Source: Ferruginibacter sp. (GTDB taxonomy: Bacteria; Bacteroidota; Bacteroidia; Chitinophagales; Chitinophagaceae). From it: a stretch of DNA of 54,331 nucleotides. A program made the position numbers and the translations under genes. The stretch lies in the NCBI GenBank assembly GCA_025362235.1, contig JANYGZ010000107.1:1-54331 (forward strand), given 5' to 3'. Under the pieces are notes generated by a model. It was not told the origin of the DNA, did not search any database, and was given only the letters and a program-made list of their open reading frames with translations. Position 1 is the stretch's first letter. The number at the start of each line of letters is the position of its first letter. Below, one piece after another: positions 48,526 through 54,331 of this stretch.

Positions 48526-48638
48526 TTCGAGGTTGGTGGGGCGCAACCTCGGTTAACCGCCGTGGCCGGTGTCCTCACCGGCCACGTTTTAATTAATTAT
48601 AAAGCATTCTTGAAAATCATTTTTAAACAGCTTATAAG
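48488..48638. mobile_element. MITE-like element: 15-bp terminal inverted repeats, 5-bp target duplication, two internal hairpins
   Basis: Terminal repeats AAGCTGTTTAAAAAT (48493-48507) and its exact complement (48619-48633) bound a 141-bp element. ATAAG occurs directly outside both ends (48488-48492 and 48634-48638), as expected of a 5-bp target duplication. Inside are two perfect hairpins: CGAGGTTG / CAACCTCG (48528-48535, 48544-48551) and CGTGGCCGGTG / CACCGGCCACG (48561-48571, 48576-48586, loop TCCT), with GGTTAACC between them. The interior is far more GC-rich than its surroundings. It is too short to encode a transposase, so it must be moved in trans if mobile. It covers the 5' end of the methyltransferase gene and the DNA just after folA. 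Confidence 0.8.
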
Positions 48639-48645
48639 TGATGAT

Positions 48646-49137
48646 TTATATTTTTTTCCATATTTGAAAACTGTAGCTGTAGGCATGTTTTTCATCAATT
48701 TCAAAAAACTCATCTGCAATTAATTGCCATTTGCTTTTATCAATCACGGGGAAAAAGGTGTCGCCTTCAAGATTTGCATGCACCCTTGTAATATAAATTT
48801 TATCCGCAATATCCATTGACTGTTTATAGATTTCACCCCCACCAATAATGAAAGCCTGTTTGCTGTTTGTATCAATTGTTTTTTGCATACTTTCTTCCAG
48901 GTTACGCACTGTAATTACACCTGTTGACTGCCAATCTGGATTACTGGTAATTACAATATTTGTTCTGCCGGGTAATGGTTTATTTACCGATTCGAATGTT
49001 TTGCGCCCCATAATAACCGGAAAACCCCAGGTTGTATTTTTAAAAAACTTTAAGTCGTTGGGCAAATGCCAAAGAAGTTGTCCATTTTTTCCAATGGCAT
49101 TATTTTCTGATGCGGCTACTACTAAACTAATCGTCAT
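48646..49137 (-). CDS. folA: dihydrofolate reductase
   Basis: 163 residues. SLVVAASENNAIGKNGQLLW, LPNDLKFFKNTTWGFPVIMG with the active-site Asp, RKTFESVNKPLPGRTNIV, and FIIGGGEIYKQSMDIADKIY match type I DHFR. It regenerates tetrahydrofolate oxidised by ThyA, encoded 11 bases upstream; the two form a thyA-folA unit. The MITE-like element begins 8 bases after its stop. Confidence 0.96.
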   Translation of the reverse strand: MTISLVVAASENNAIGKNGQLLWHLPNDLKFFKNTTWGFPVIMGRKTFESVNKPLPGRTNIVITSNPDWQSTGVITVRNLEESMQKTIDTNSKQAFIIGGGEIYKQSMDIADKIYITRVHANLEGDTFFPVIDKSKWQLIADEFFEIDEKHAYSYSFQIWKKI

Positions 49138-49148
49138 AATTATTTTTA

Positions 49149-49982
49149 TTACACTGCTACAGGAGCTTTAATTGAAGGATGAGATTGATAATTTACCAAT
49201 TCAAAATCTTCAAATTTAAAGTCAAAAATATTTTTTACAGCAGTATTTATTTTTATTTGAGGCAAAGGGAATGGAGTTCTGCTCAACTGCAATTCTGCCT
49301 GTTCAAAATGATTGTTGTACAAATGCACATCACCAAATGAATGGACAAACTCCCCGGATTCCAGATCACAAACCTGTGCAATCATCATCGTAAGTAATGC
49401 ATAAGATGCTATGTTGAAGGGAACGCCCAAAAATACATCTGCACTACGCTGATAAAGCTGACAAGACAGTTTGCGTTTTTGTCCTCCTCCGCTAACCAAC
49501 GGAGAGTTAGAGGGGGCTGCTATATAAAATTGAAACAGGCAATGACAGGGCATTAATTTCATCTTTGGCAAATCGGCCACATTCCATGCACTGATAATCA
49601 TTCGCCTGCTATCGGGGTTTGTTTTTATCTGGTGAATCAGGTCTTTTACCTGGTCAACTTCTACCCCATCTGCACCTTGCCAGCTGCGCCATTGCTTTCC
49701 ATAAACCGGGCCAAGGTCGCCGTTTTCATCGGCCCATTCATCCCATATTTTTACATTGTTTTCTTTTAAATAAGCGATATTGGTATTGCCCTGTAAAAAC
49801 CAAAGTAATTCGTAAATGATACTTTTTAGATGACATTTTTTTGTAGTAACCAAAGGAAATCCTTCACTTAAATTAAACCGCATCTGGTAACCAAAAACAC
49901 TTCGTGTACCCGTGCCGGTTCGATCCATTTTATCATTGCCGTTTTCTATAATGTGTTTTACAAGATGAAGGTATTGCTGCAT
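49149..49982 (-). CDS. thyA: thymidylate synthase with an in-frame insertion
   Basis: 277 residues, 13 more than the E. coli enzyme. Catalytic Cys146 is in [11 protein letters not shown], and [63 protein letters not shown] and the C-terminal [10 protein letters not shown] are all conserved. The excess is at residues 156-170, between FYIA and [10 protein letters not shown], where the E. coli protein has a two-residue turn. It is encoded by a palindromic GC-rich DNA segment. The turn lies between adjacent strands, so activity is probably kept. ThyA makes dTMP and dihydrofolate, which FolA recycles. Confidence 0.95.
   Translation of the reverse strand: MQQYLHLVKHIIENGNDKMDRTGTGTRSVFGYQMRFNLSEGFPLVTTKKCHLKSIIYELLWFLQGNTNIAYLKENNVKIWDEWADENGDLGPVYGKQWRSWQGADGVEVDQVKDLIHQIKTNPDSRRMIISAWNVADLPKMKLMPCHCLFQFYIAAPSNSPLVSGGGQKRKLSCQLYQRSADVFLGVPFNIASYALLTMMIAQVCDLESGEFVHSFGDVHLYNNHFEQAELQLSRTPFPLPQIKINTAVKNIFDFKFEDFELVNYQSHPSIKAPVAV
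49483..49518. repeat. palindromic insertion, in frame inside thyA
   Basis: Nested inverted repeats: CTCCG / CGGAG (49487-49491, 49500-49504), CTAAC / GTTAG (49492-49496, 49506-49510), and outer CCTCC versus GGGGG arms. Read in thyA as [12 protein letters not shown]. The purine/pyrimidine arms and the CCCCCTCTAACTC sequence on the coding strand are of a type seen repeatedly in Bacteroidota genomes (recollection, not searched). Confidence 0.7.
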
Positions 49983-50116
49983 AAGTGCAAGTTAAGCCTG
50001 TATAGTTAACCACAGAAAAAACAATCATTCTTTTTAATCACAAAAATTGCTACAATATGTGAATTGAATATACGAATTTTGAAAAAATCAATAAAGGGTT
50101 TAAAGAAAAAACGCAT

Positions 50117-50569
50117 ATGAATATAATCATTAGGAAAGCTGTAAAAGAAGATTGCCAGAGAATGCTGGAACTGATAACAGAACTGGCTGTTTATGAAAAA
50201 GAACCGGATGCTGTTACGGTATCATTTAATCATTTTACAGAAAGTGGTTTTGGTAAAAACCCAGTATGGTGGGCGTTTGTTGCTGAAATTGATGGAACCG
50301 TTGAAGGTTTTGCACTTTATTATATCCGCTACAGCACATGGAAAGGCCAAAGGATGTATCTGGAAGACTTGCTGGTAACAGAAAAATTACGTGGAGCAGG
50401 AATTGGCAAACTTTTATTTGACAAATTGATTGAAGAAGCAAACGAAAAACAATACAGTGGAATAGCCTGGCAGGTATTGGACTGGAATGAACCCGCCATT
50501 AATTTTTATAAAAAACTGGGCAATGTAAGTTTTGATAATGGCTGGGTTAATTGTGCGATTAATTTTTAA
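50117..50569 (+). CDS. GNAT N-acetyltransferase, spermidine/diamine (SSAT)-like
   Basis: 150 residues. The acetyl-CoA site is LRGAGIGKLLFDKL (the R/Q-x-x-G-x-G/A motif). The pattern MYLEDLLVTEKLRG, GFALYYIRYSTWKG and WNEPAINFYKKLG follows the eukaryotic-type spermidine/thialysine acetyltransferase group closely. N-terminal IIRKAVKEDCQRMLELI, YEKEPDAV. It may acetylate polyamines or related amines. Monocistronic, 53 bases before icd. Confidence 0.9.
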   Translation: MNIIIRKAVKEDCQRMLELITELAVYEKEPDAVTVSFNHFTESGFGKNPVWWAFVAEIDGTVEGFALYYIRYSTWKGQRMYLEDLLVTEKLRGAGIGKLLFDKLIEEANEKQYSGIAWQVLDWNEPAINFYKKLGNVSFDNGWVNCAINF

Positions 50570-50622
50570 AGCCAGTGCTTATCTTTACAACTCATTATTA
50601 AAATAACAAAAAATTAAAAAAT

Positions 50623-51888
50623 ATGGCAGAAAAAATCACAATGGGCAGCAATGGCAAACTTGTAGTACCAAACAATCCAACCATTCCATACATTGAAGGA
50701 GATGGTATTGGTCCGGATATCTGGGCTGCTTCCGTAAGGGTTTTTGATGCAGCAATTGCCAAAGCTTACAAAGGAGAAAAAAAGATTGAATGGAAAGAAG
50801 TGCTGGCCGGTGAAAAAGCTTTTAACGAAACGGGTAGCTGGATGCCTGAAGCAACCATGGATGCATTTAAAGAATATTTACTAAGCATCAAGGGCCCGCT
50901 TACAACACCCGTTGGTGGCGGCATGCGCAGCTTGAATGTAGCGTTGAGGCAGGAACTGGATTTATATGTTTGCCTTCGCCCTGTAAAATATTTTGAAGGT
51001 GTGCCCTCGCCTATGTGGCAGCCGGAAAAAGTAAGCATGACTATTTTCAGGGAGAACACAGAAGATATTTATGCCGGTATTGAATATATGACCGGCACAC
51101 CACAGGCAAAAAAACTGCTTGATTTCTTAATTAATGAAATGGGTGTAAAAAATATCCGTTTCCCCGAAACTACTTCACTGGGTATTAAGCCTGTTAGTAA
51201 AGAAGGCAGTGAGCGCCTGATACGTGCTGCAATAAAACATGCTATTGAACACAAACTACCGTCAGTAACCATTGTTCATAAAGGTAATATCATGAAATTT
51301 ACAGAAGGCGCTTTTAAAAACTGGGGATACGAATTGGCAGAAAGGGAATTTGGCGGCAATGTATATACTTGGAACCAGTGGGAACGCACTAAAAAAGAAA
51401 GTGGCGAAGCTGTAGCCAATGAAGAAATGAAAATTTCTGCCGTTGGTGGTAAAGTAATTATTAAAGATGCCATTGCTGATAATTTTTTGCAACAGGCCTT
51501 GCTGGCGCCGCAGGATTATTCTGTAATTGCAACCCTTAATTTAAATGGAGATTATATTAGTGATGCCCTGGCTGCGCAGGTTGGTGGCATCGGTATTGCT
51601 CCCGGAGCCAACATTAATTACCTTACCGGCCATGCGGTGTTTGAAGCCACACACGGCACTGCTCCACGTTTTGCCAATACCAACACCATGAACCCGTCAA
51701 GTGTAATACTGAGTGGTGTTATGATGCTGGAATATATGGGCTGGCGGGATGCAGCCGAATCAATCACCAATGCGGTAGGCAAAACCATCCGTAATAAAAC
51801 AGTAACAATTGATTTTTATAATTTGATGAAGAAGGGAACTTTATTAAAGACCAGCGAATTTGCAGACGAGATAATCAAGAATTTGTGA
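50623..51888 (+). CDS. icd: NADP-dependent isocitrate dehydrogenase, E. coli-type
   Basis: 421 residues of the E. coli-type subfamily. [34 protein letters not shown] with the regulatory Ser that IDH kinase phosphorylates in E. coli, [35 protein letters not shown], and [20 protein letters not shown]. It makes 2-oxoglutarate and CO2 in the TCA cycle. A second NADP-IDH of an unrelated subfamily begins 640 bases downstream. The vapBC promoter overlaps its last codons. Confidence 0.95.
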   Translation: MAEKITMGSNGKLVVPNNPTIPYIEGDGIGPDIWAASVRVFDAAIAKAYKGEKKIEWKEVLAGEKAFNETGSWMPEATMDAFKEYLLSIKGPLTTPVGGGMRSLNVALRQELDLYVCLRPVKYFEGVPSPMWQPEKVSMTIFRENTEDIYAGIEYMTGTPQAKKLLDFLINEMGVKNIRFPETTSLGIKPVSKEGSERLIRAAIKHAIEHKLPSVTIVHKGNIMKFTEGAFKNWGYELAEREFGGNVYTWNQWERTKKESGEAVANEEMKISAVGGKVIIKDAIADNFLQQALLAPQDYSVIATLNLNGDYISDALAAQVGGIGIAPGANINYLTGHAVFEATHGTAPRFANTNTMNPSSVILSGVMMLEYMGWRDAAESITNAVGKTIRNKTVTIDFYNLMKKGTLLKTSEFADEIIKNL

Positions 51889-51912
51889 GGTGTATAGAAT
51901 TGAATATATTTG
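51882..51912 (+). promoter_or_regulatory. promoter of vapBC (and possibly the downstream idh)
   Basis: TTTG (51882-51885), 19 bases, TATATTTG (51905-51912): full consensus match, 22 bases before the vapB start. The TTTG box sits across the last codons and stop of icd. In most VapBC systems the antitoxin-toxin complex represses this promoter. Confidence 0.72.
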
Positions 51913-51934
51913 TGTATTGTAAAATAGATATTTT

Positions 51935-52126
51935 ATGAGGACAAATATTGATATAGATGACAAATTGCTGAAAGAGGCAATGAAATATGCAAAATTATCA
52001 AGCAAAAAAGAATTAATCAATCATGCCCTGGATGAATATATCCGTTTACAAAAAAGAAAAAAGCTGATGTCATTAAAGGGTAAAATAACATGGGAAGGTA
52101 ACCTTGATGAAATGCGCTCAATATGA
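51935..52126 (+). CDS. vapB: VapB-type antitoxin
   Basis: 63 residues. The N-terminal ribbon-helix-helix-like part (MRTNIDIDDKLLKEAMKYAK, KKELINHALDEYIRLQKRKK) binds DNA. The C-terminal LKGKITWEGNLDEMR is the toxin-binding tail typical of this VapB group. It overlaps vapC by four bases (ATGA), so the two are translationally coupled. VapB neutralises the toxin and represses the operon. Confidence 0.93.
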   Translation: MRTNIDIDDKLLKEAMKYAKLSSKKELINHALDEYIRLQKRKKLMSLKGKITWEGNLDEMRSI

Positions 52127-52524
52127 GTGAGCATGTAATAGTTGATACAAGCGTTTGGGTAAGATATTTAAGAGGAATGGAAAGCAGCGAAACTGCGGCA
52201 TTAAATATTTTAATAGCCAATGATATAGTAATGATGGTTCCTGTTTTGTTCCAGGAGATTTTACAGGGCATCGTTTCACAAAATGAATATCAAAAAATAT
52301 TGGGTTTAATAGATAGCCTGCAGCAATACAACGACAACATAAAACCTGTTTCTATTTTAGCTGCAAATATTTTTCGGTTGGGGAAGAAGAAAGGACTTAC
52401 TATTAGAAAAACCAATGACTGCCTTATTGCTGCTTATTGTGTTTTTTTAGATTTCCCCATTTTACATTATGACAGGGATTTTAATAATATTGCAAAATAC
52501 ACTTCACTTAAAATTTACAATTAA
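52123..52524 (+). CDS. vapC: VapC-type PIN-domain toxin ribonuclease
   Basis: 133 residues. The acidic active site is complete: Asp8 in [12 protein letters not shown], Glu in FQEILQGI, Asp in [12 protein letters not shown], and Asp in [12 protein letters not shown]. VapC toxins cut specific tRNA or rRNA sites with Mg. The stop is only five bases before the ATG of the second isocitrate dehydrogenase, so readthrough into that gene is likely. Confidence 0.94.
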   Translation: MSEHVIVDTSVWVRYLRGMESSETAALNILIANDIVMMVPVLFQEILQGIVSQNEYQKILGLIDSLQQYNDNIKPVSILAANIFRLGKKKGLTIRKTNDCLIAAYCVFLDFPILHYDRDFNNIAKYTSLKIYN

Positions 52525-52529
52525 AAACA

Positions 52530-53762
52530 ATGGCAAAAATTAAAGTAGCAAATCCGGTTGTTGAAATGGATGGTGACGAGATGACAAGGATCATCTGGAA
52601 ATTTATTAAAGACAAACTGATTGTGCCTTACCTGGAACTGGATATTAAATACTACGATTTGGGGATGGAGTACCGTGATGAAACCAACGACCAGGTTACC
52701 ATTGATGCAGCAAATGCAATAAAAGAATTTGGTGTGGGTATCAAATGCGCCACCATTACGCCTGATGAAGCAAGGGTGAAGGAATTTAAATTAAAACAAA
52801 TGTGGAAATCACCCAATGGTACTATCCGCAATATCCTTGATGGTACTGTTTTTCGTGAACCCATTGTTATGCAAAACGTTCCCCGCCTGGTTACCAACTG
52901 GACGGCCCCGATTATAGTTGGCCGTCATGCTTTTGGTGATCAGTACCGTGCAACCGATGCTGTTATTAAAGGCAAGGGAAAATTAACCATGACTTTTACA
53001 CCTGAAGACGGCAGTGCAGCGCAGGTATTTGAAGTGTATAATTTTAAAAGCGATGGTGTTGCTTTAAGCATGTACAATACCGATGAAAGTATCATGGGTT
53101 TTGCAAGAAGCTGTTTTAATATGGCCCTTACCAAAAAATGGCCTTTATATCTTTCTACAAAAAATACCATCCTCAAAAAATATGATGGTCGTTTTAAAGA
53201 TATTTTTGAAGATATCTACGAAAATGAATTTAAAGCAGCGTATGAAGCAGCAGGCATTACATATGAGCATCGCTTAATTGACGATATGGTAGCAAGTGCC
53301 CTGAAATGGAATGGCAATTTTGTATGGGCCTGTAAAAATTATGATGGTGATGTACAAAGTGATACGGTTGCACAAGGCTTTGGTAGCTTAGGTTTAATGA
53401 CGTCAGTTTTAATTACACCAGATGGAGGAACTATGGAAGCAGAAGCTGCACATGGCACCGTAACACGCCACTATAGAGATCACCAGGCAGGTAAACCAAC
53501 TTCGACTAATCCGATAGCTTCAATTTTTGCGTGGACACGAGGCCTTGCATTTAGGGGTAAATTAGATAATAACCAACCATTGATTGATTTTTGTTTGTCG
53601 CTTGAAGCTGTATGTATTGATACAGTTGAAAGTGGAAAAATGACAAAAGACCTTGCAGTTTGTATTCATGGCAACAAAGTGAACCATGGCGAACATTATT
53701 TATATACTGAAGAATTTTTAGATGCTATTGATGTAAATTTAAAAAAGAAAGTAGTATTATAG
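52530..53762 (+). CDS. NADP-dependent isocitrate dehydrogenase, eukaryotic (IDH1/2)-type
   Basis: 410 residues of the homodimeric subfamily shared with eukaryotic IDH1/2, unrelated at sequence level to the E. coli-type enzyme upstream. [14 protein letters not shown], the substrate loop [51 protein letters not shown], and [15 protein letters not shown] are all present. It carries out the same reaction as Icd. No promoter of its own is clear; a TAATATTG (7 of 8) inside the end of vapC is weak. It probably depends on the vapBC promoter or on readthrough from icd. A bidirectional terminator follows. Confidence 0.96.
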   Translation: MAKIKVANPVVEMDGDEMTRIIWKFIKDKLIVPYLELDIKYYDLGMEYRDETNDQVTIDAANAIKEFGVGIKCATITPDEARVKEFKLKQMWKSPNGTIRNILDGTVFREPIVMQNVPRLVTNWTAPIIVGRHAFGDQYRATDAVIKGKGKLTMTFTPEDGSAAQVFEVYNFKSDGVALSMYNTDESIMGFARSCFNMALTKKWPLYLSTKNTILKKYDGRFKDIFEDIYENEFKAAYEAAGITYEHRLIDDMVASALKWNGNFVWACKNYDGDVQSDTVAQGFGSLGLMTSVLITPDGGTMEAEAAHGTVTRHYRDHQAGKPTSTNPIASIFAWTRGLAFRGKLDNNQPLIDFCLSLEAVCIDTVESGKMTKDLAVCIHGNKVNHGEHYLYTEEFLDAIDVNLKKKVVL

Positions 53763-53809
53763 CTTTATTAAACAACTTAGATATTTCTGCTTAAATAAGC
53801 AACAATCAT

Positions 53810-53845
53810 AAAAAGAGCCCGGATACAAATCCGGGTTCTTTTTTA
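53810..53845. terminator. bidirectional rho-independent terminator
   Basis: A-run, stem CCCGGAT / ATCCGGG (53818-53824, 53829-53835; loop ACAA) extended by G-A pairs, then T-run. Flanking A and T tracts let it work on both strands. It ends transcription of the second idh and of the small membrane-protein gene, whose stop codon is at its edge. Confidence 0.88.
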
Positions 53846-54163
53846 ATGTAAAATAAGAATCAGCAATAAAATAATAATAATAATAGCCCCTATTGAAAGA
53901 TAAACACCTTTACCAAGACCATCTGCCTTTTGTTTCAGCCCTCTTAATTCTTTTTTTAATTCTTTTTTTTCAGTGGAGGTCAGATTGGTCTTATCCATGT
54001 TCTGAATTTCTGTGACCCTGCTTATAATGCTACTTACCAATGCCGCCTTTTCTGTGCTGTCTGAAATTGGTGTTGAATGCGTTGCTGCGGTAGATTTTAC
54101 GGGTACTGCAAAAGCAATACAAAATAAAAAAGGGGCGATTCTAAAAAAATTTTTGATTGTCAT
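53843..54163 (-). CDS. small membrane protein with signal peptide and C-terminal anchor
   Basis: 106 residues. Signal peptide (FRIAPFLFCIAFAVPVKSTAA), a 55-residue polar and Lys/Glu-rich helical stretch (TSTEKKELKKELRGLKQKA), and a C-terminal membrane helix of Ile and Leu (GAIIIIILLLILIL). Similar short proteins are common in Chitinophagaceae; function unknown. The frame ends inside the bidirectional terminator. Confidence 0.7.
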   Translation of the reverse strand: MTIKNFFRIAPFLFCIAFAVPVKSTAATHSTPISDSTEKAALVSSIISRVTEIQNMDKTNLTSTEKKELKKELRGLKQKADGLGKGVYLSIGAIIIIILLLILILH

Positions 54164-54230
54164 TTTTTGTAGTTTAGTTGTTATAAAATAAGTTACTCAC
54201 CTTACGCAAATAGTATAGTTAAAAAGTGCC

Positions 54231-54331
54231 TTATGCTGCTTTAGGTGTTGATAAGTTTTTAAGTTCTTTATAGGCCGCCTGTTGGGCAGCCAGATAAATT
54301 TTGTTCTTCATTGCAAAATGATTTGTTCCTG
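54231..54331 (-). CDS. partial CDS at the window edge, unidentified
   Basis: Open from the right edge for 33 codons, ending LAAQQAAYKELKNLSTPKAA then TAA at 54233-54231. Either the C-terminus of a longer protein, or a short ORF starting at ATG 54311 with the rest as leader. No motif is recognisable in so little sequence. Confidence 0.4.
   Translation of the reverse strand, partial: GTNHFAMKNKIYLAAQQAAYKELKNLSTPKAA

Noticed and set aside
1..54331. tRNA genes, rRNA genes, CRISPR arrays, prophage
   Set aside because: No cloverleaf, rRNA motif, spaced direct-repeat array or phage gene was seen on reading both strands; a tRNAscan or Infernal run would settle the RNA part.

Overview
The window comes from a Bacteroidota genome, most likely a member of Chitinophagaceae or a close relative. 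This is inferred from gene content and signals; no rRNA is present to confirm it. The DNA is AT-rich. It carries type IX secretion (T9SS) genes (a complete sprA, a PorE-like protein and a substrate with a gliding-motility-type C-terminal signal). Several genes sit behind promoters of the Bacteroidota form TTTG-N19-TAnnTTTG rather than clear Shine-Dalgarno sites. No tRNA, rRNA, CRISPR array or riboswitch was recognised.

Layout. 1-10.8 kb (+ strand): the end of queE, a PorE-like OmpA/TPR/beta-propeller protein, dprA, guaB, a DUF4105 membrane protein, a large PKD/Ig-repeat surface protein with a T9SS type B signal, a short-chain dehydrogenase and a small secreted unknown. 11-19 kb (- strand): ruvA followed by the 2428-residue sprA. 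19.1-23.2 kb: fabH, a secreted sugar-isomerase-like TIM barrel, a THUMP-domain rRNA methyltransferase and an NYN/OST-HTH protein. 23.2-30.7 kb (- strand): a seven-gene nucleotide-sugar block (WbpE-like aminotransferase, ugd, UDP-xylose synthase, TviB-like dehydrogenase, WbpP-like epimerase, rfbC, rfbD) behind one strong promoter. It supplies activated uronic acids, xylose and rhamnose for surface polysaccharide, but contains no glycosyltransferase. 30.8-38 kb: Kdo transferase, thymidine kinase, cytochrome c maturation genes (ccmB, ccsA/ccmC, ccmD) split by a YeeE/YedE pair, and glutamate dehydrogenase. 38.3-43.5 kb (- strand): a large secreted macroglobulin-like protein interrupted by an in-frame TGA, a LysM/double-psi-barrel protein and an RsmF-like methyltransferase. 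43.7-50 kb: a large FAD/Fe-S dehydrogenase, DUF1801 and CBS proteins, an O-methyltransferase-like protein, folA and thyA. 50.1-53.8 kb: a GNAT acetyltransferase, then two NADP-isocitrate dehydrogenases of unrelated subfamilies with a vapBC toxin-antitoxin module between them. The end holds a small membrane protein and a partial ORF.

The most unusual signals are small palindromic or mobile DNAs. thyA and the FAD/Fe-S dehydrogenase each carry a short GC-rich palindrome inserted in frame and translated as an extra loop. A 141-bp element with perfect 15-bp terminal inverted repeats and a 5-bp target duplication sits over the start of the methyltransferase gene upstream of folA. Together these suggest that short non-autonomous palindromic elements move in this genome and are sometimes tolerated inside essential proteins.
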